Source of the DNA: Nocardioides terrigena
GTDB lineage: Bacteria > Actinomycetota > Actinomycetes > Propionibacteriales > Nocardioidaceae
DNA length: 64,000 nucleotides
Assembly (NCBI RefSeq): GCF_003047265.1
Contig: NZ_PZYY01000001.1
Coordinates: 62,001-126,000, forward strand
Direction: 5' to 3'
Positions 36,113 through 45,404 of the stretch are shown here, in pieces. Each line of letters opens with the position of its first letter. Position 1 is the first letter of the stretch. The notes under the pieces were generated by a model, which saw only the letters and a program-made list of their open reading frames with translations, made no database searches and was not told the origin of the DNA. A program made the translations under genes and the position numbers.

Positions 36113-36217
36113 CGTGGCTCCGTCTTGTCGGATCGGTGGTGTCGAGGTGCGGCGGCGACGTGCGCCGCCGGACGGCCGGTCCCGAACCTACTCGGCGGAG
36201 GTCGGCCGGTCGATGGT

Positions 36218-36278
36218 CCGACGCCCGGGCCGGCCCTGCGCTGGGTGCAGCGCTGGTGTGGGCCGGTCCGGGCGTCGG
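36218..36278 (-). terminator. Extended hairpin after actP
   Basis: Two arms of 19 bp (36218-36236 and 36260-36278) pair with one mismatch. The loop holds an inner 6-bp stem, GCGCTG-ggtg-CAGCGC, so the whole element folds as a long rod. It starts 10 bp after the actP stop on the minus strand and separates the symporter operon from acs. Confidence 0.8.
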
Positions 36279-36287
36279 GTGGGTCGA

Positions 36288-37895
36288 TCAGTGGTGCACG
36301 GCACCCTCGGCGCCGGCGCCGGTGAGGGCGCGGACCTCGAGCTCGGTGAAGCGGTCCTCCGCACTCGGCTCGCGGGCCGAGATGGTGCCGATGTAGCCGA
36401 GCAGGAAGCCCAGCGGGATCGACACGATGCCCGGGTTGTTGAGCGGGAAGATCGCCCAGTCGGAGTCCGGGAACATCGAGGTGGGTGCTCCCGACATGAC
36501 CGGGGAGAGCAGCACCAGGCCCACGGCGGAGATGAGGCCGCCGTAGATGCTCCACGTGGCGCCGCGGGTGTTGAAGCGCCGCCAGAACATGTTGTAGATG
36601 ATCGCCGGCAGGTTGGCCGACGCCGCCACCGCGAAGGCCAGGGCCACGAGGAAGGCGATGTTGAGCCGCTGGGCCGGGATCGACAGCACGATGGCCACCG
36701 CCCCGATCCCGAAGGCCGCGATGCGGGCGACCCGGACCTCGTCCTGCTCGCTGACCGGCTTGTCCTTCTTGATGACTCCCTTGTAGAGGTCGTGCGCCAC
36801 CGAGGAGGACGACGCGAGCGTCAGGCCGGCCACCACGGCGAGGATGGTGGCGAAGGCCACCGCCGCGATGAGGGCGAGGAGCACGGCGCCACCGGTGGAG
36901 CCTTCTCCGCCACCGACGGCCTCGGCCAGCAGCGGCGAGGCGAGGTTCTGGTTGCCACCGGTCGCGGGGTCGAGCACGTCACGGTCGAGCAGGGCCGCGG
37001 CACCGAAGCCGAGGACCAGCGTCATCAGGTAGAACGCACCGATCAGGCCGATCGCCCACAGCACCGACTTGCGCGCGTCGCGCGCCGTCGGGACGGTGTA
37101 GAAGCGGATCAGGATGTGCGGCAGGCCGGCGGTGCCCAGGACGAGGGCCAGGCCGAGCGACAGGAAGTCGATCTGCGAGGTCAGCGTGCTGCCGTACTGC
37201 AGGCCGGGCTGGAGGAACGCGTCTCCCTGGCCGGAGTTCTCGGCGGCGGCGCCGAGCAGCGAGGAGAGGTTGAAGTTGAACTCCGCGAGCACCAGCACCA
37301 CGATCAGCGCCGAGCCGATCATGAGCAGCACGGCCTTGGTGATCTGGACGTACGTCGTGCCCTTCATGCCGCCGACGACGACGTAGAAGATCATGAGCAC
37401 GCCGACGCCGATGATGGTGATGTTCTTGATCGCCTGGCTGTCGACGCCCAGCAGCAGCGCCACCAGGGTGCCGGCGCCGACCATCTGGGCCAGCAGGTAG
37501 AAGATCGAGACCACGACCGTGGAGATCGAGGCCGCGGTGCGCACCTTGCGCTGGTTCATCCGGAAGGCCAGCTGGTCGGCCATCGTGTAGCGCCCGGCGT
37601 TGCGCAGCATCTCGGCGACGAGGAGCAGCGCCACCAGCCACGCGACGAGGAAGCCGATGGAGTAGAGGAAGCCGTCGTAGCCGTAGATCGCGATCGCCCC
37701 GGAAATGCCCAGGAAGGACGCGGCCGACATGTAGTCGCCGCCGATGGCGAGGCCGTTCTGGAAGCCGGAGAAGGACCGGCCACCCGAGTAGAAGTCGGCG
37801 GCGGTCTTGGTCTGGCGGCTCGCCCAGAACGTGATGCCGATCGTCAGGGCGACGACCGACAGGAACAGGAAGGTGGTCAGGAACTGGTCGCTCAT
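36288..37895 (-). CDS. actP: Cation/acetate symporter, SSS family (ActP-like)
   Basis: A 535-residue sodium:solute symporter with about 13 spans. DFYSGGRSFSGFQNGLAIGGDYMSAASFLG is the characteristic N-terminal segment, and GLPHILIRFYTVPTARDARKS is typical of acetate/monocarboxylate members. ATG 37895 overlaps the DUF485 stop (ATGA), the standard yjcH-actP gene pair of E. coli, where the pair lies next to acs as here. It imports acetate for the neighbouring acetyl-CoA synthetase. Confidence 0.93.
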   Translation of the reverse strand: MSDQFLTTFLFLSVVALTIGITFWASRQTKTAADFYSGGRSFSGFQNGLAIGGDYMSAASFLGISGAIAIYGYDGFLYSIGFLVAWLVALLLVAEMLRNAGRYTMADQLAFRMNQRKVRTAASISTVVVSIFYLLAQMVGAGTLVALLLGVDSQAIKNITIIGVGVLMIFYVVVGGMKGTTYVQITKAVLLMIGSALIVVLVLAEFNFNLSSLLGAAAENSGQGDAFLQPGLQYGSTLTSQIDFLSLGLALVLGTAGLPHILIRFYTVPTARDARKSVLWAIGLIGAFYLMTLVLGFGAAALLDRDVLDPATGGNQNLASPLLAEAVGGGEGSTGGAVLLALIAAVAFATILAVVAGLTLASSSSVAHDLYKGVIKKDKPVSEQDEVRVARIAAFGIGAVAIVLSIPAQRLNIAFLVALAFAVAASANLPAIIYNMFWRRFNTRGATWSIYGGLISAVGLVLLSPVMSGAPTSMFPDSDWAIFPLNNPGIVSIPLGFLLGYIGTISAREPSAEDRFTELEVRALTGAGAEGAVHH

Positions 37896-38260
37896 GCCTG
37901 GCCTCGCTTCGCGTCGGTGCCGGCCTGGTCGCGGTAGGCCTGCTCGAGGTTGCGGGCCAGCGGGTCGAGCTTGGCGTTGGAGAAGCGGCTGTACAGCCAC
38001 GCCAGCCCGAAGGTGGTCACGAACTGCAGCAGCCCGAAGATCAGGGCCACGTTGATGTTGCCGACGACCTTGATGGCCATGAAGTCGCCCGCCCAGTTCG
38101 ACATGCAGACGTACAGCAGGTACCAGGCGAGGAACGCCGCCGTGGCGGGGAAGACGAAGCCGCGGTAGCGGCGGCGGAGCTCGGTGAACTCGGACGACTC
38201 GTGCAGTCGGTCGTAGACCGGGTCGTGGCGCGCGGCCTGTTCGTGGGTCTCGGATGTCAC
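37892..38260 (-). CDS. DUF485 membrane protein (YjcH-like), ActP partner
   Basis: A 122-residue protein with two spans (about 38-56 and 72-95) and the DUF485 segment ELRRRYRGFVFPATAAFLAWYLLYV. I chose GTG 38260 because GGAAGG lies 7 bases upstream of it; an upstream GTG at 38275 would overlap that ribosome site. It is the usual companion of ActP-type symporters. A strong Crp site is 32 bp upstream of the start. Confidence 0.9.
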   Translation of the reverse strand: MTSETHEQAARHDPVYDRLHESSEFTELRRRYRGFVFPATAAFLAWYLLYVCMSNWAGDFMAIKVVGNINVALIFGLLQFVTTFGLAWLYSRFSNAKLDPLARNLEQAYRDQAGTDAKRGQA

Positions 38261-38291
38261 GGTGATTCCTTCCACGCGGGGGTCACCGATG

Positions 38292-38307
38292 TGTGACCGC
38301 CGTCACC
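38292..38307. promoter_or_regulatory. Crp site upstream of the DUF485-actP operon
   Basis: TGTGA-CCGCCG-TCACC matches TGTGA-N6-TCACA at nine of ten positions. It is centred about 39 bp before the GTG start of the DUF485 gene. Depending on the start of transcription it could activate or repress. The crp gene in this window makes local control of acetate uptake likely. Confidence 0.6.
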
Positions 38308-38503
38308 GTCGCACCGTCGCGGCGTACCGGGGGAGGGGGTCGCGGCCGTACGTCGGCGGGCGGGGTCCGCGCGTCGCTGAGCGGTCGGATGCGTACGACG
38401 AGCGGTCGACGCGGCGCCCCCGGCCGGCGGGCGGCGAGGGCGCCGGAGTCACCGCGGTGTCACCGCGTCTTCACCGGGTGCAGCCGTGGAGTGGAGCCGT
38501 GGG

Positions 38504-40057
38504 TCAGGACGACGAGGCCTGCGCGTGGCCGTCGCGGGCCGTGCCGTCGAGCGCGGGCGCGGTGCCGTCGCCGGACGTGCCGGCGGCGTTCCCGACGGAC
38601 TTCTTGATCAGCGCCTCGAGGTCGAGGCCGGTCGACGTCTTGAGCATGTTGAGTGTCTGCACGACGTTGTCGTTGACCTGGCGCGGCAGGGCCCCGGCGC
38701 CGTCGGAGGAGATCACTGTCAGCTGGTCGATCGCCGCCATCGGGGCGGCGACCTCGCGGGCGATCTGGGGCAGGACCTCGATGAGCATCTGCAGGACGGC
38801 GGCGTCGTTGTAGTGCGCGAACGCGTCGGCGCGCTTGTCCATCGCCTCGGCCTCGGCCTGCCCGACGGCCAGGGTCGCGGCCGCGGTGGCCTCGCCCTCG
38901 GCGCGCGTCGCGTCGGCCTCCGCCGTACGCCGGGCCTTCTCCGCCTCACCACGGCGCGCCCCCTCGATGGCCTCGGCCTCGGCGAGCGCCGTACGACGGG
39001 ACTTCTCGGCCTCACCGCTGAGGCGGGCCTCCTCGGCCTTGGCCTGCGCGGCGGCGATGGTGGCGGCCTTGCGGGCCTCGGCGGCGGCGATCTCGGCCGA
39101 GCGCTGGGCCTCGGCCTCCTGCTCGACCTTGTAGCGGGCGGCGTCGGCCGGCTTGCGGACCTCGGTCTCGAGGTTGCGCTCGGTCAGCGCGGCCTGGCGG
39201 ACGGCGACCTTCTCCTGCTCCAGCAGGATCGCCTGGTCCCGGTCGGCCTGGGCCAGCGGTCCCGAGGCGGCGGCGGTCGCGGAGGCCGCGTCGGTCTCGG
39301 CCTTGATCTCGGCCTGCTTGAGGGCGAGGGTCCGGGTGGAGATGGCGATCTCCTGCTCGGCGGCGATCCGGGCCTGCTCGGCGGCCTGCCGGGCGTTGGC
39401 CTCGGCGATGGAGGCGGCCTGCTGGATGCGCGCGGCCTCGGGGCGACCGAGGTCGGCGAGGTAGGTGCCGTCGTCGGTGACGTCCTGGATCTGGAAGGTG
39501 TCGAGGATGAGGCCCTGGCCGGTGAGGGAGTTCTCGGACTCGTCCGCCACCCGCTGGGCGAACGCCGCCCGGTCACGGATGATCTGCTCGACCGTCAGGC
39601 CGCCGACGATGGAGCGCAGGGCCCCGGCGAGCACCTCCTGCGTGAAGGCCTCGACCTCCTCCTGCTGGCTGAGGAACCGCTGGGCGGCGAGCCGGATCTG
39701 GTCGGCGTTGCCGCCGACCTTGACGATGGCCACGCCCTCCACGTTGAGCTTGATGCCCTGGCCGGAGACCGCGCCGCGGATCTGCACCGAGATGCGCCGC
39801 GAGGAGAGGTCGAGCGTGCCGAGCTTCTGGACGAACGGGATGACGAAGACGCCGCCACCGAGGATGACCTTCTGTCCCGAGAGGTCGTGGCTCAGTGCGC
39901 CGGTCTCGGGGTTGAGCACGGCCTTGCCCTTGCGTCCGGTCACGATGTACGCCTGGTTGGGACCGGCCACCTTGTAGCGGCTCGTGATGAGGAGCAGCAG
40001 CAGGACGACGAGGACGACGAGGCCACCGACGGCGACGAGGGGGCTGGACAGTTCCAC
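38504..40057 (-). CDS. Flotillin-like SPFH-domain membrane protein
   Basis: A 517-residue protein with one N-terminal membrane span (about 8-25), an SPFH/band-7 domain (about 30-230) and a long Ala/Glu-rich coiled coil (about 240-430) full of A-E-A-E and E-K-A-R-R-T repeats, then a C-terminal segment with LTVISSDGAGALPRQVN as in flotillins. GTG 40057 follows AGGAG by 7 bases. The NfeD-like gene lies 44 bp upstream on the same strand, the usual floA/nfeD pairing. It forms scaffolds in ordered membrane domains. Confidence 0.9.
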   Translation of the reverse strand: MELSSPLVAVGGLVVLVVLLLLLITSRYKVAGPNQAYIVTGRKGKAVLNPETGALSHDLSGQKVILGGGVFVIPFVQKLGTLDLSSRRISVQIRGAVSGQGIKLNVEGVAIVKVGGNADQIRLAAQRFLSQQEEVEAFTQEVLAGALRSIVGGLTVEQIIRDRAAFAQRVADESENSLTGQGLILDTFQIQDVTDDGTYLADLGRPEAARIQQAASIAEANARQAAEQARIAAEQEIAISTRTLALKQAEIKAETDAASATAAASGPLAQADRDQAILLEQEKVAVRQAALTERNLETEVRKPADAARYKVEQEAEAQRSAEIAAAEARKAATIAAAQAKAEEARLSGEAEKSRRTALAEAEAIEGARRGEAEKARRTAEADATRAEGEATAAATLAVGQAEAEAMDKRADAFAHYNDAAVLQMLIEVLPQIAREVAAPMAAIDQLTVISSDGAGALPRQVNDNVVQTLNMLKTSTGLDLEALIKKSVGNAAGTSGDGTAPALDGTARDGHAQASSS

Positions 40058-40101
40058 GGGGTTCTCCTGGGCGTGTGGTGGGTGTGCGGGTGGTGGGTCG
40101 G

Positions 40102-40602
40102 TCAGGCGATCTCGGGCCACACCGGGGCGACGGTGACCGAGGTGGGCGACAGCACGCTGGTGACGTGCACCGGCGTCCCGGGCTCGATGGGGTGCTCGGC
40201 GCGGGCGTTGAGGCGCATGGTGTGGCCGCCGACGAGGATGTCGACGACGCCGAGCCCGTCCGCGGGGATCTGGGTGATGACGCGACCGTCGCGACCGATG
40301 GTGTCGTCGGTCGTGGGGGTGGAGTCGCTGCTGCCGTCGCTCAGCAACCGGGTCAGCCACCAGGCGAACCACGCGAAGGCGGAGCCGGTGACCAGGCCGA
40401 CCGGGATCGCGAGCGCCGTACCGAGCGCTCCCTGGACGGCGGCCGCCCCGAAGCCGGTGGCGGCGACGAAGGCGCCGACCACGGCACTGGAGAAGGCGTC
40501 CCCACCGAGGGCGTCGAGGGCGCCGTCGAAGAGGTCGCCGACGACGAGCGAGACCAGGAGCAGGCCGAGTCCGACCAGCCCGATCACCATGAACGTCGTC
40601 AT
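40102..40602 (-). CDS. NfeD-like membrane protein
   Basis: A 166-residue protein with spans at about 3-21 and 36-88 (two or three helices) and a C-terminal OB-fold domain (about 100-166: DGRVITQIPADGLGVVDILVGG, then VHVTSVLSPTSVTV). This is the short NfeD form that accompanies flotillin genes, such as YuaF next to YuaG in Bacillus. It is the first gene of the pair. Nothing notable in the 112-bp upstream space. Confidence 0.85.
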   Translation of the reverse strand: MTTFMVIGLVGLGLLLVSLVVGDLFDGALDALGGDAFSSAVVGAFVAATGFGAAAVQGALGTALAIPVGLVTGSAFAWFAWWLTRLLSDGSSDSTPTTDDTIGRDGRVITQIPADGLGVVDILVGGHTMRLNARAEHPIEPGTPVHVTSVLSPTSVTVAPVWPEIA

Positions 40603-40714
40603 GCATCTCCCCCGTGCCGCGCGCCCGTCTCCCCCGACGGGGCGCCCAGCATGCCAGACGTCGCGGTCCGCTGTCCGGCATTGCCGCAGGGTCGCGTCGC
40701 CGGGTGGTCCCGCG

Positions 40715-42214
40715 TCAGCGCTGCAGGTCCACGGCCTCCGGGGTGTGCAGCCGCACCATGAAGCGGCCGGCGTGGGCGGGGATCCGGGCGCGGGTGAGGC
40801 GGCTGACGACCACCATCGTGGCCAGCGAGGCGGGGACGCTCCACGCCGCCGGCTGGCCCAGCAGCACCGCCGCCCACCCGGTCGTCGCGTTGGTGAGCAG
40901 GGTCCACCCGACGGCGCAGCCCGACCCGATGCCACCGACGAGCAGGCCGGCCACCGCGCCGGCCGCGGTGAGCCCGCGCCACCAGATGCCGAGCAGCAGC
41001 AGCGGGCAGAAGGTCGAGGCGGCCACCGCGAAGGCCAGCCCGACGGTCCGGGCGACCCCGACGTCGGGGGCCGCGATGGCCACGGCGCACGGCACGACGA
41101 CCGCGACGACCCCGGCGGCCCTGAAGGCGGTGATCCCGCTGAGCCGCTTGCTCGCGACGTCCTGGCTGAGCACCCCGGCGACCGCGATGGTCAGCCCCGA
41201 GCTGGTGGACAGGAACGCGGCGAAGGCGCCGGCCGTCACCATGCCGGTCAGCAGCTCGCCGCCGAGCCCCGGGACCATCAGCCGCGGCAGCTCGAGCACC
41301 AGGGTGTCGGAGGCGCCGACCGCCTGGTCGGACGCGTAGAGCCGTCCCAGCGCGCCGTACACGGGGGGCAGCAGGTAGAAGACGCCGAGGAGGCCGAGGA
41401 CCACGAGCGTCGTACGCCGCGCGGCGCGGCCGTCGGGGTTGGTGTAGAAGCGCACGACCACGTGCGGCAGGCCCATCGTGCCGAGGAACGTCGCGATGAT
41501 CAGCGAGTAGGTGACGTAGAGGCCCTGCGCGCCGCCGTCCCCCAGCGGCAGCGACCAGAAGGCGTCACCGGGGGCGGCCGCGTCCGCGGGGTTGGGGGCG
41601 CCGTCGCCGACCCAGACGGCGAGCAGCACGCAGGCCGGGATGAGCAGGGCGGTCAGCTTGAGCCAGTACTGGAAGGCCTGCACGAAGGTGATCGACCGCA
41701 TGCCGCCGGAGGTGACGTTGATGAGCACGACGGCCGCGACGATCACGGCGCCCAGCCAGGTCGGCGCCCCGATGGTGGCCGCCAGCGTGATGCCCGCGCC
41801 CTGGAACTGGGGGAGCAGGTAGAGCCACCCGATGCCGACGACCAGCGCCGAGCACAGGGACCGCACCCGCCGCGAGCCCAGCCGGGCCTCGGCGAAGTCC
41901 GGCAGCGTGTAGGCCCCGGAGCGGCGCAGCGGCGCGGCCACCAGCACGAGCAGCACGAGGTAGCCGGCGGTCCAGCCGACGGGGTACCAGAGCATGTCGG
42001 CGCCGAAGACCAGCACCAGGCCGGCGACGCCGAGGAAGGACGCGGCCGAGAGGTACTCGCCGCCGATCGCGCTCGCGTTGAGCCCGGGTCGCACCGTGCG
42101 GGACGCGACGAAGAAGTCGCTGGTGGTGCGGGAGAACCGCAGCCCCCACGTGCCGATCGCCAGGGTCGCCACCGTGACGAGGACGACCGCGACGATCCCG
42201 GGGACGCTGGTCAC
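40715..42214 (-). CDS. Second SSS-family solute symporter (acetate/monocarboxylate type)
   Basis: A 499-residue symporter with about 13 spans. TSDFFVASRTVRPGLNASAIGGEYLSAASFLG and GLPHVVVRFYTNPDGRAARRT mirror the ActP protein encoded at 36-38 kb, so it belongs to the same branch. GTG start 10 bp after the DUF485-like gene. It is the last gene of an operon led by a LytS-type kinase and a LytTR regulator, which suggests that its substrate (acetate, pyruvate or similar) is sensed by that system. Confidence 0.88.
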   Translation of the reverse strand: MTSVPGIVAVVLVTVATLAIGTWGLRFSRTTSDFFVASRTVRPGLNASAIGGEYLSAASFLGVAGLVLVFGADMLWYPVGWTAGYLVLLVLVAAPLRRSGAYTLPDFAEARLGSRRVRSLCSALVVGIGWLYLLPQFQGAGITLAATIGAPTWLGAVIVAAVVLINVTSGGMRSITFVQAFQYWLKLTALLIPACVLLAVWVGDGAPNPADAAAPGDAFWSLPLGDGGAQGLYVTYSLIIATFLGTMGLPHVVVRFYTNPDGRAARRTTLVVLGLLGVFYLLPPVYGALGRLYASDQAVGASDTLVLELPRLMVPGLGGELLTGMVTAGAFAAFLSTSSGLTIAVAGVLSQDVASKRLSGITAFRAAGVVAVVVPCAVAIAAPDVGVARTVGLAFAVAASTFCPLLLLGIWWRGLTAAGAVAGLLVGGIGSGCAVGWTLLTNATTGWAAVLLGQPAAWSVPASLATMVVVSRLTRARIPAHAGRFMVRLHTPEAVDLQR

Positions 42215-42224
42215 CCCGCCCTCC

Positions 42225-42611
42225 TCACGGGGTCTCCGGGTCGTCGACCAGGTCGATGAAGTCGCGCTCGTTGGCCTCGGCCCGGCGCACGTAGATCCAG
42301 CCCAGGGCGAGCAGCCAGGGGTAGACCAGCACCCCGAGCAGCAGCCACGGGACCGGCACGCCGGCCACCCGCACCTCGCTGAGGTGCGGGAAGAGGTGGA
42401 AGACCAGGGGGAGCACCCCGACCGTGAGCCCGAGCGCGACGAGCACCCCGGCCGCCAGCCGCAGCTGCTCGCCGAGCAACGAGCTCATGTAGACGGCGCC
42501 GAGCTCGGTGTCGGCGTCGATCTCGCGCGACGCCGTCGGTCGTACGCCGCTCGTCCGGCGCCGCGGGGGGCCGGTGACCCGGACCCGGGCCGGTCTCCCG
42601 GGCTCGCTCAC
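42225..42611 (-). CDS. Small two-span membrane protein, DUF485-like
   Basis: A 128-residue protein: a proline/arginine-rich N-tail, spans at about 56-76 and 84-104, and an acidic end. GTG 42611 overlaps the stop of the response regulator (GTGA). Its place directly before an SSS symporter, and the W-x-Y-V-R-R-A-E-A-N-E-R ending, mirror the DUF485-ActP pair, though the sequence has diverged from typical DUF485. Confidence 0.75.
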   Translation of the reverse strand: MSEPGRPARVRVTGPPRRRTSGVRPTASREIDADTELGAVYMSSLLGEQLRLAAGVLVALGLTVGVLPLVFHLFPHLSEVRVAGVPVPWLLLGVLVYPWLLALGWIYVRRAEANERDFIDLVDDPETP

Positions 42612-43327
42612 GGGGCCCGCCGGGTGAGCAGCTCGCGCAGCTCGCGGGTGTGCCGGCGGCTGACCGCGAGCTCCTGCCCGGCCACCACCACCGAGACCCG
42701 GCCGGCGTCGGTGCGGACCTCCTCGATGTGCGGGAGCGCGACGAGCAGGGAGCGGTGGATGCGGACGAAGCCGGCCGGCGCCCACTCCTCGGCCAGGGTC
42801 GACAGCGGGGTGCGGACCAGGTGCGACCCCTCGCTGGTGTGCAGCCGGGCGTAGTCGCCCTGCGCCTCCACATGGGTGATGTCGGAGCGCTGCACGAAGC
42901 GGGTCACCCCGCCGCGCTCGACGGCGATCTGCGCGTCGCCGGACGGCGCCGGTGCGCCGGCCTCGACCACGCGGCGTACGGCCTCGGCGAGGCGCTCGGC
43001 CCGCACCGGCTTGAGGACGTAGTCGACCGCGGCGAGCTCGAACGCCGACACGGCGTGCTCCTCGTGGGCGGTCACGAAGACGATCGGCGGCGGCGTGCGG
43101 AAGCGGGACAGCACCTGAGCGAGGTCGAGCCCGGTGAGGCCGGGCATCTGGATGTCGAGGAAGACCGCGTCCACCTCGAGGTCCTGCAGCATCCGCAGCG
43201 CCTCGGTGGCGGAGTTGCAGCCGAGCACGCCGGCGACGCGGTCGTCGCGCTCGAGGAGGTAGGTCAGCTCGTCGAGGGCGGGCCGCTCGTCGTCGATGAC
43301 GAGGATGCGCAGGCCGCTCTGGCTCAT
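42608..43327 (-). CDS. LytTR-type response regulator
   Basis: A 239-residue regulator. The receiver domain (1-120) has D12, D13 in the acidic pocket, phospho-acceptor D58 in VFLDIQMPG, T86 in VTAHEE and K107 in LKPV. A LytTR DNA-binding domain fills about 132-236 (THVEAQGDYARLHT, then GFVRIHRSLLVAL). It follows the kinase gene by 21 bp and precedes the symporter genes, so it most likely controls them. LytTR proteins bind pairs of short direct repeats upstream of targets. Confidence 0.92.
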   Translation of the reverse strand: MSQSGLRILVIDDERPALDELTYLLERDDRVAGVLGCNSATEALRMLQDLEVDAVFLDIQMPGLTGLDLAQVLSRFRTPPPIVFVTAHEEHAVSAFELAAVDYVLKPVRAERLAEAVRRVVEAGAPAPSGDAQIAVERGGVTRFVQRSDITHVEAQGDYARLHTSEGSHLVRTPLSTLAEEWAPAGFVRIHRSLLVALPHIEEVRTDAGRVSVVVAGQELAVSRRHTRELRELLTRRAP

Positions 43328-43348
43328 GCGCGGCAGCCTAGTGTCGGA

Positions 43349-44485
43349 TCAGGCGCTCGCGGCCACGCCGGGCGCGAACTTCGGGACCCGCACGGTCACC
43401 TTGGTGCCTGCCCCCGGCGCGGTCTCCACGACGAGGCCGTACTCGTCGCCGTACGCGTTGCGCAGCCGGGCGTCGACGTTGCCGAGCCCGACCGAGTCCA
43501 TCGAGGTGTCCCCGGCGAGCGCGCGGCGTACGCGCTCGGGGTCCTCGCCGCTGCCGTCGTCCTCGACCTCGATGATGCACTCCTGGTCGAGGTCGCGGGC
43601 CAGGATGCTGAGCCGGCCGACCCCGTCCTCCTTGTCGGCGCTGGCCTCGAGGCCGTGGCGCACGGCGTTCTCGACGAGCGGCTGGATGCAGAGGAAGGGC
43701 ACGGCGACCGGCAGCACCTCGGGCGCGATCCGGAGCGTGACCTGGAGGCGGTCGCCGAAACGGGCCTGCTCCAGCAGCAGGTAGCGCTCCACGGAGCGAA
43801 GCTCCTCGGCGAGGGTCGTGTACTCGCCGTGGCGGCGGAAGGAGTAGCGGGTGAAGTCGGCGAACTCGAGCAGCAGCTCGCGGGCCCGGTCGGGGTCGGT
43901 GCGGACGAAGCTGGCGATGGCGCCGAGCGAGTTGTAGATGAAGTGCGGGCTGATCTGGGCGCGCAGGGCGCGCACCTCCGCCTCCATGAGGCGGGTCCGG
44001 GAGGCGTCGAGCTCGGCGAGCTCGAGCTGGCCCGAGACCCACAGGGCCACCTCGTCGGCCGCCCGGATGAGCCCACCGGTCGCGTACGCCGCGCCGACGA
44101 CGAGCGCGCCGGCGATCGTCTCCTCGACGACCAGCGGCGCGAGCACCACCTGTCGCACCTCGCACCGCGGGTGCTGGCAGGCGAGGTCGGCCACCCGGGT
44201 GCGGCCGGTGTCGACGAGGTCGGGCAGGAAGCGCGGCACGTCCTCGACGTGGTGCTGGCCCGATCCGTCCCAGGCCAGGACGCCGCGGGTGTCGGTGAGG
44301 GCGGCGGCGGGTGTGCCGAGGAGGGCGCGGAGGTGGCCGAGGCTGCGCTCCGCGCTGTCGGTCGTGAGTCCTGCGCGCAGGGCGGGGCTGGCCAGCGACG
44401 CGTTGTGCAGCGCCCGGAAGGTCGCGCGGTCGGCCTGGGAGCCGAGCGCCGTGCGCCGGTGGTCGGACCGTCGCCAGCGCCGCAT
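43349..44485 (-). CDS. LytS-type sensor histidine kinase, soluble
   Basis: A 378-residue kinase lacking the usual 5-6 membrane helices of LytS/BtsS. A GAF-like sensor domain covers about 40-155 and contains C103-x4-C108. The His-kinase domain has H181 in ISPHFIYNSLGAI, and the ATPase part shows PLVENAVRHG and DDGSGEDP with VGLGNVDARL. A cytoplasmic GAF domain implies an internal signal, possibly a metabolite related to the co-encoded transporter, or redox through the two cysteines. First gene of the operon. Confidence 0.9.
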   Translation of the reverse strand: MRRWRRSDHRRTALGSQADRATFRALHNASLASPALRAGLTTDSAERSLGHLRALLGTPAAALTDTRGVLAWDGSGQHHVEDVPRFLPDLVDTGRTRVADLACQHPRCEVRQVVLAPLVVEETIAGALVVGAAYATGGLIRAADEVALWVSGQLELAELDASRTRLMEAEVRALRAQISPHFIYNSLGAIASFVRTDPDRARELLLEFADFTRYSFRRHGEYTTLAEELRSVERYLLLEQARFGDRLQVTLRIAPEVLPVAVPFLCIQPLVENAVRHGLEASADKEDGVGRLSILARDLDQECIIEVEDDGSGEDPERVRRALAGDTSMDSVGLGNVDARLRNAYGDEYGLVVETAPGAGTKVTVRVPKFAPGVAASA

Positions 44486-44521
44486 GCCCGAAGACTAGTG
44501 CCGGGGCGCTCGCTGCGGCGC

Positions 44522-45376
44522 CTACCGGAAGTCGATGAGCAGCATGTCGGTGTCGGTGCCGTCGGAGATGATCGGACCCTCGTGCGACGCGTCGTCCCCG
44601 GGATCGGTCGACGGGCCCTCGTCGCGGTCGATCACCTGCGCGCGGAAGCACTCGGTGCGGTAGGCCAGCTGCATGCCGTCGTGGCCGCGGCCGTAGTCGT
44701 CGTACAGGGCGCGGACCTTGTCGAGGCGGGCCTCGCGGGCGGCCTCGTCGAGGCTGGCGACGTAGGAGCGCGACGCCACGATGTCGACGAGCGTCTCGCG
44801 GTTGACGTCCTGCCAGTGCGCGAAGTTCTTGGCCTCGACGGGGCCGAAGAGGTCGGAGTCCGCCAGGATCCGCTGGGACGAGGACGTCATCCCCTGCTCG
44901 CCCATGGCCTCGACGAGGCGTCGTACCCACGGGATGCGCTGGTCGAAGAAGTTCCACGCGAGCGCGAGGTGGCCGCCGGGCTTGAGCACGCGGGCGATCT
45001 CCGGCAGCGCGACGTCGTGGTCGAACCAGTGGAACGCCTGCCCGGCGACGACCACGTCGACCGAGCGGTCGTTGGCGGGGATCTCCTCCGCACCCGCCAC
45101 CTTCGCGCTGCAGCCGGGAACCTGCTTCTCGAGCAGCGCAAGCATGGCGGCGTCCGGCTCGGTCGCGTAGACAGCGTGGCCCTGGGCGACCAGCTCGCGG
45201 GTGAGCTTGCCGGTGCCGGACCCCAGCTCGAGGACGACCTTCGCCTCGCCGCCGACGAGCCACGAGACCGCCTCGGCGGGGTAGGACGGACGGCCCCGGT
45301 CGTAGGTCTGGGCCACGGCCCCGAAGGACCCCGACCAGCGCTTCATGTCCTCGGGGGTGGGCTGCTCGTCACTCAT
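44522..45376 (-). CDS. Class I SAM-dependent methyltransferase
   Basis: A 284-residue protein. Motif I is VLELGSGTGKLTRELV, followed by the acidic TEPDAAML, GAEEIPANDRSVDVV and the post-motif GQAFHWFD. The HWFD signature is typical of the UbiE/Tam-like group with an extra C-terminal half (trans-aconitate or phenolic targets). The acidic C-terminal 40 residues are unusual. Divergent from the Fic-like gene by 28 bp. Substrate unknown. Confidence 0.85.
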   Translation of the reverse strand: MSDEQPTPEDMKRWSGSFGAVAQTYDRGRPSYPAEAVSWLVGGEAKVVLELGSGTGKLTRELVAQGHAVYATEPDAAMLALLEKQVPGCSAKVAGAEEIPANDRSVDVVVAGQAFHWFDHDVALPEIARVLKPGGHLALAWNFFDQRIPWVRRLVEAMGEQGMTSSSQRILADSDLFGPVEAKNFAHWQDVNRETLVDIVASRSYVASLDEAAREARLDKVRALYDDYGRGHDGMQLAYRTECFRAQVIDRDEGPSTDPGDDASHEGPIISDGTDTDMLLIDFR

Positions 45377-45404
45377 CCCCCGCAGGCTACTAGCGTCCTG
45401 CTGC

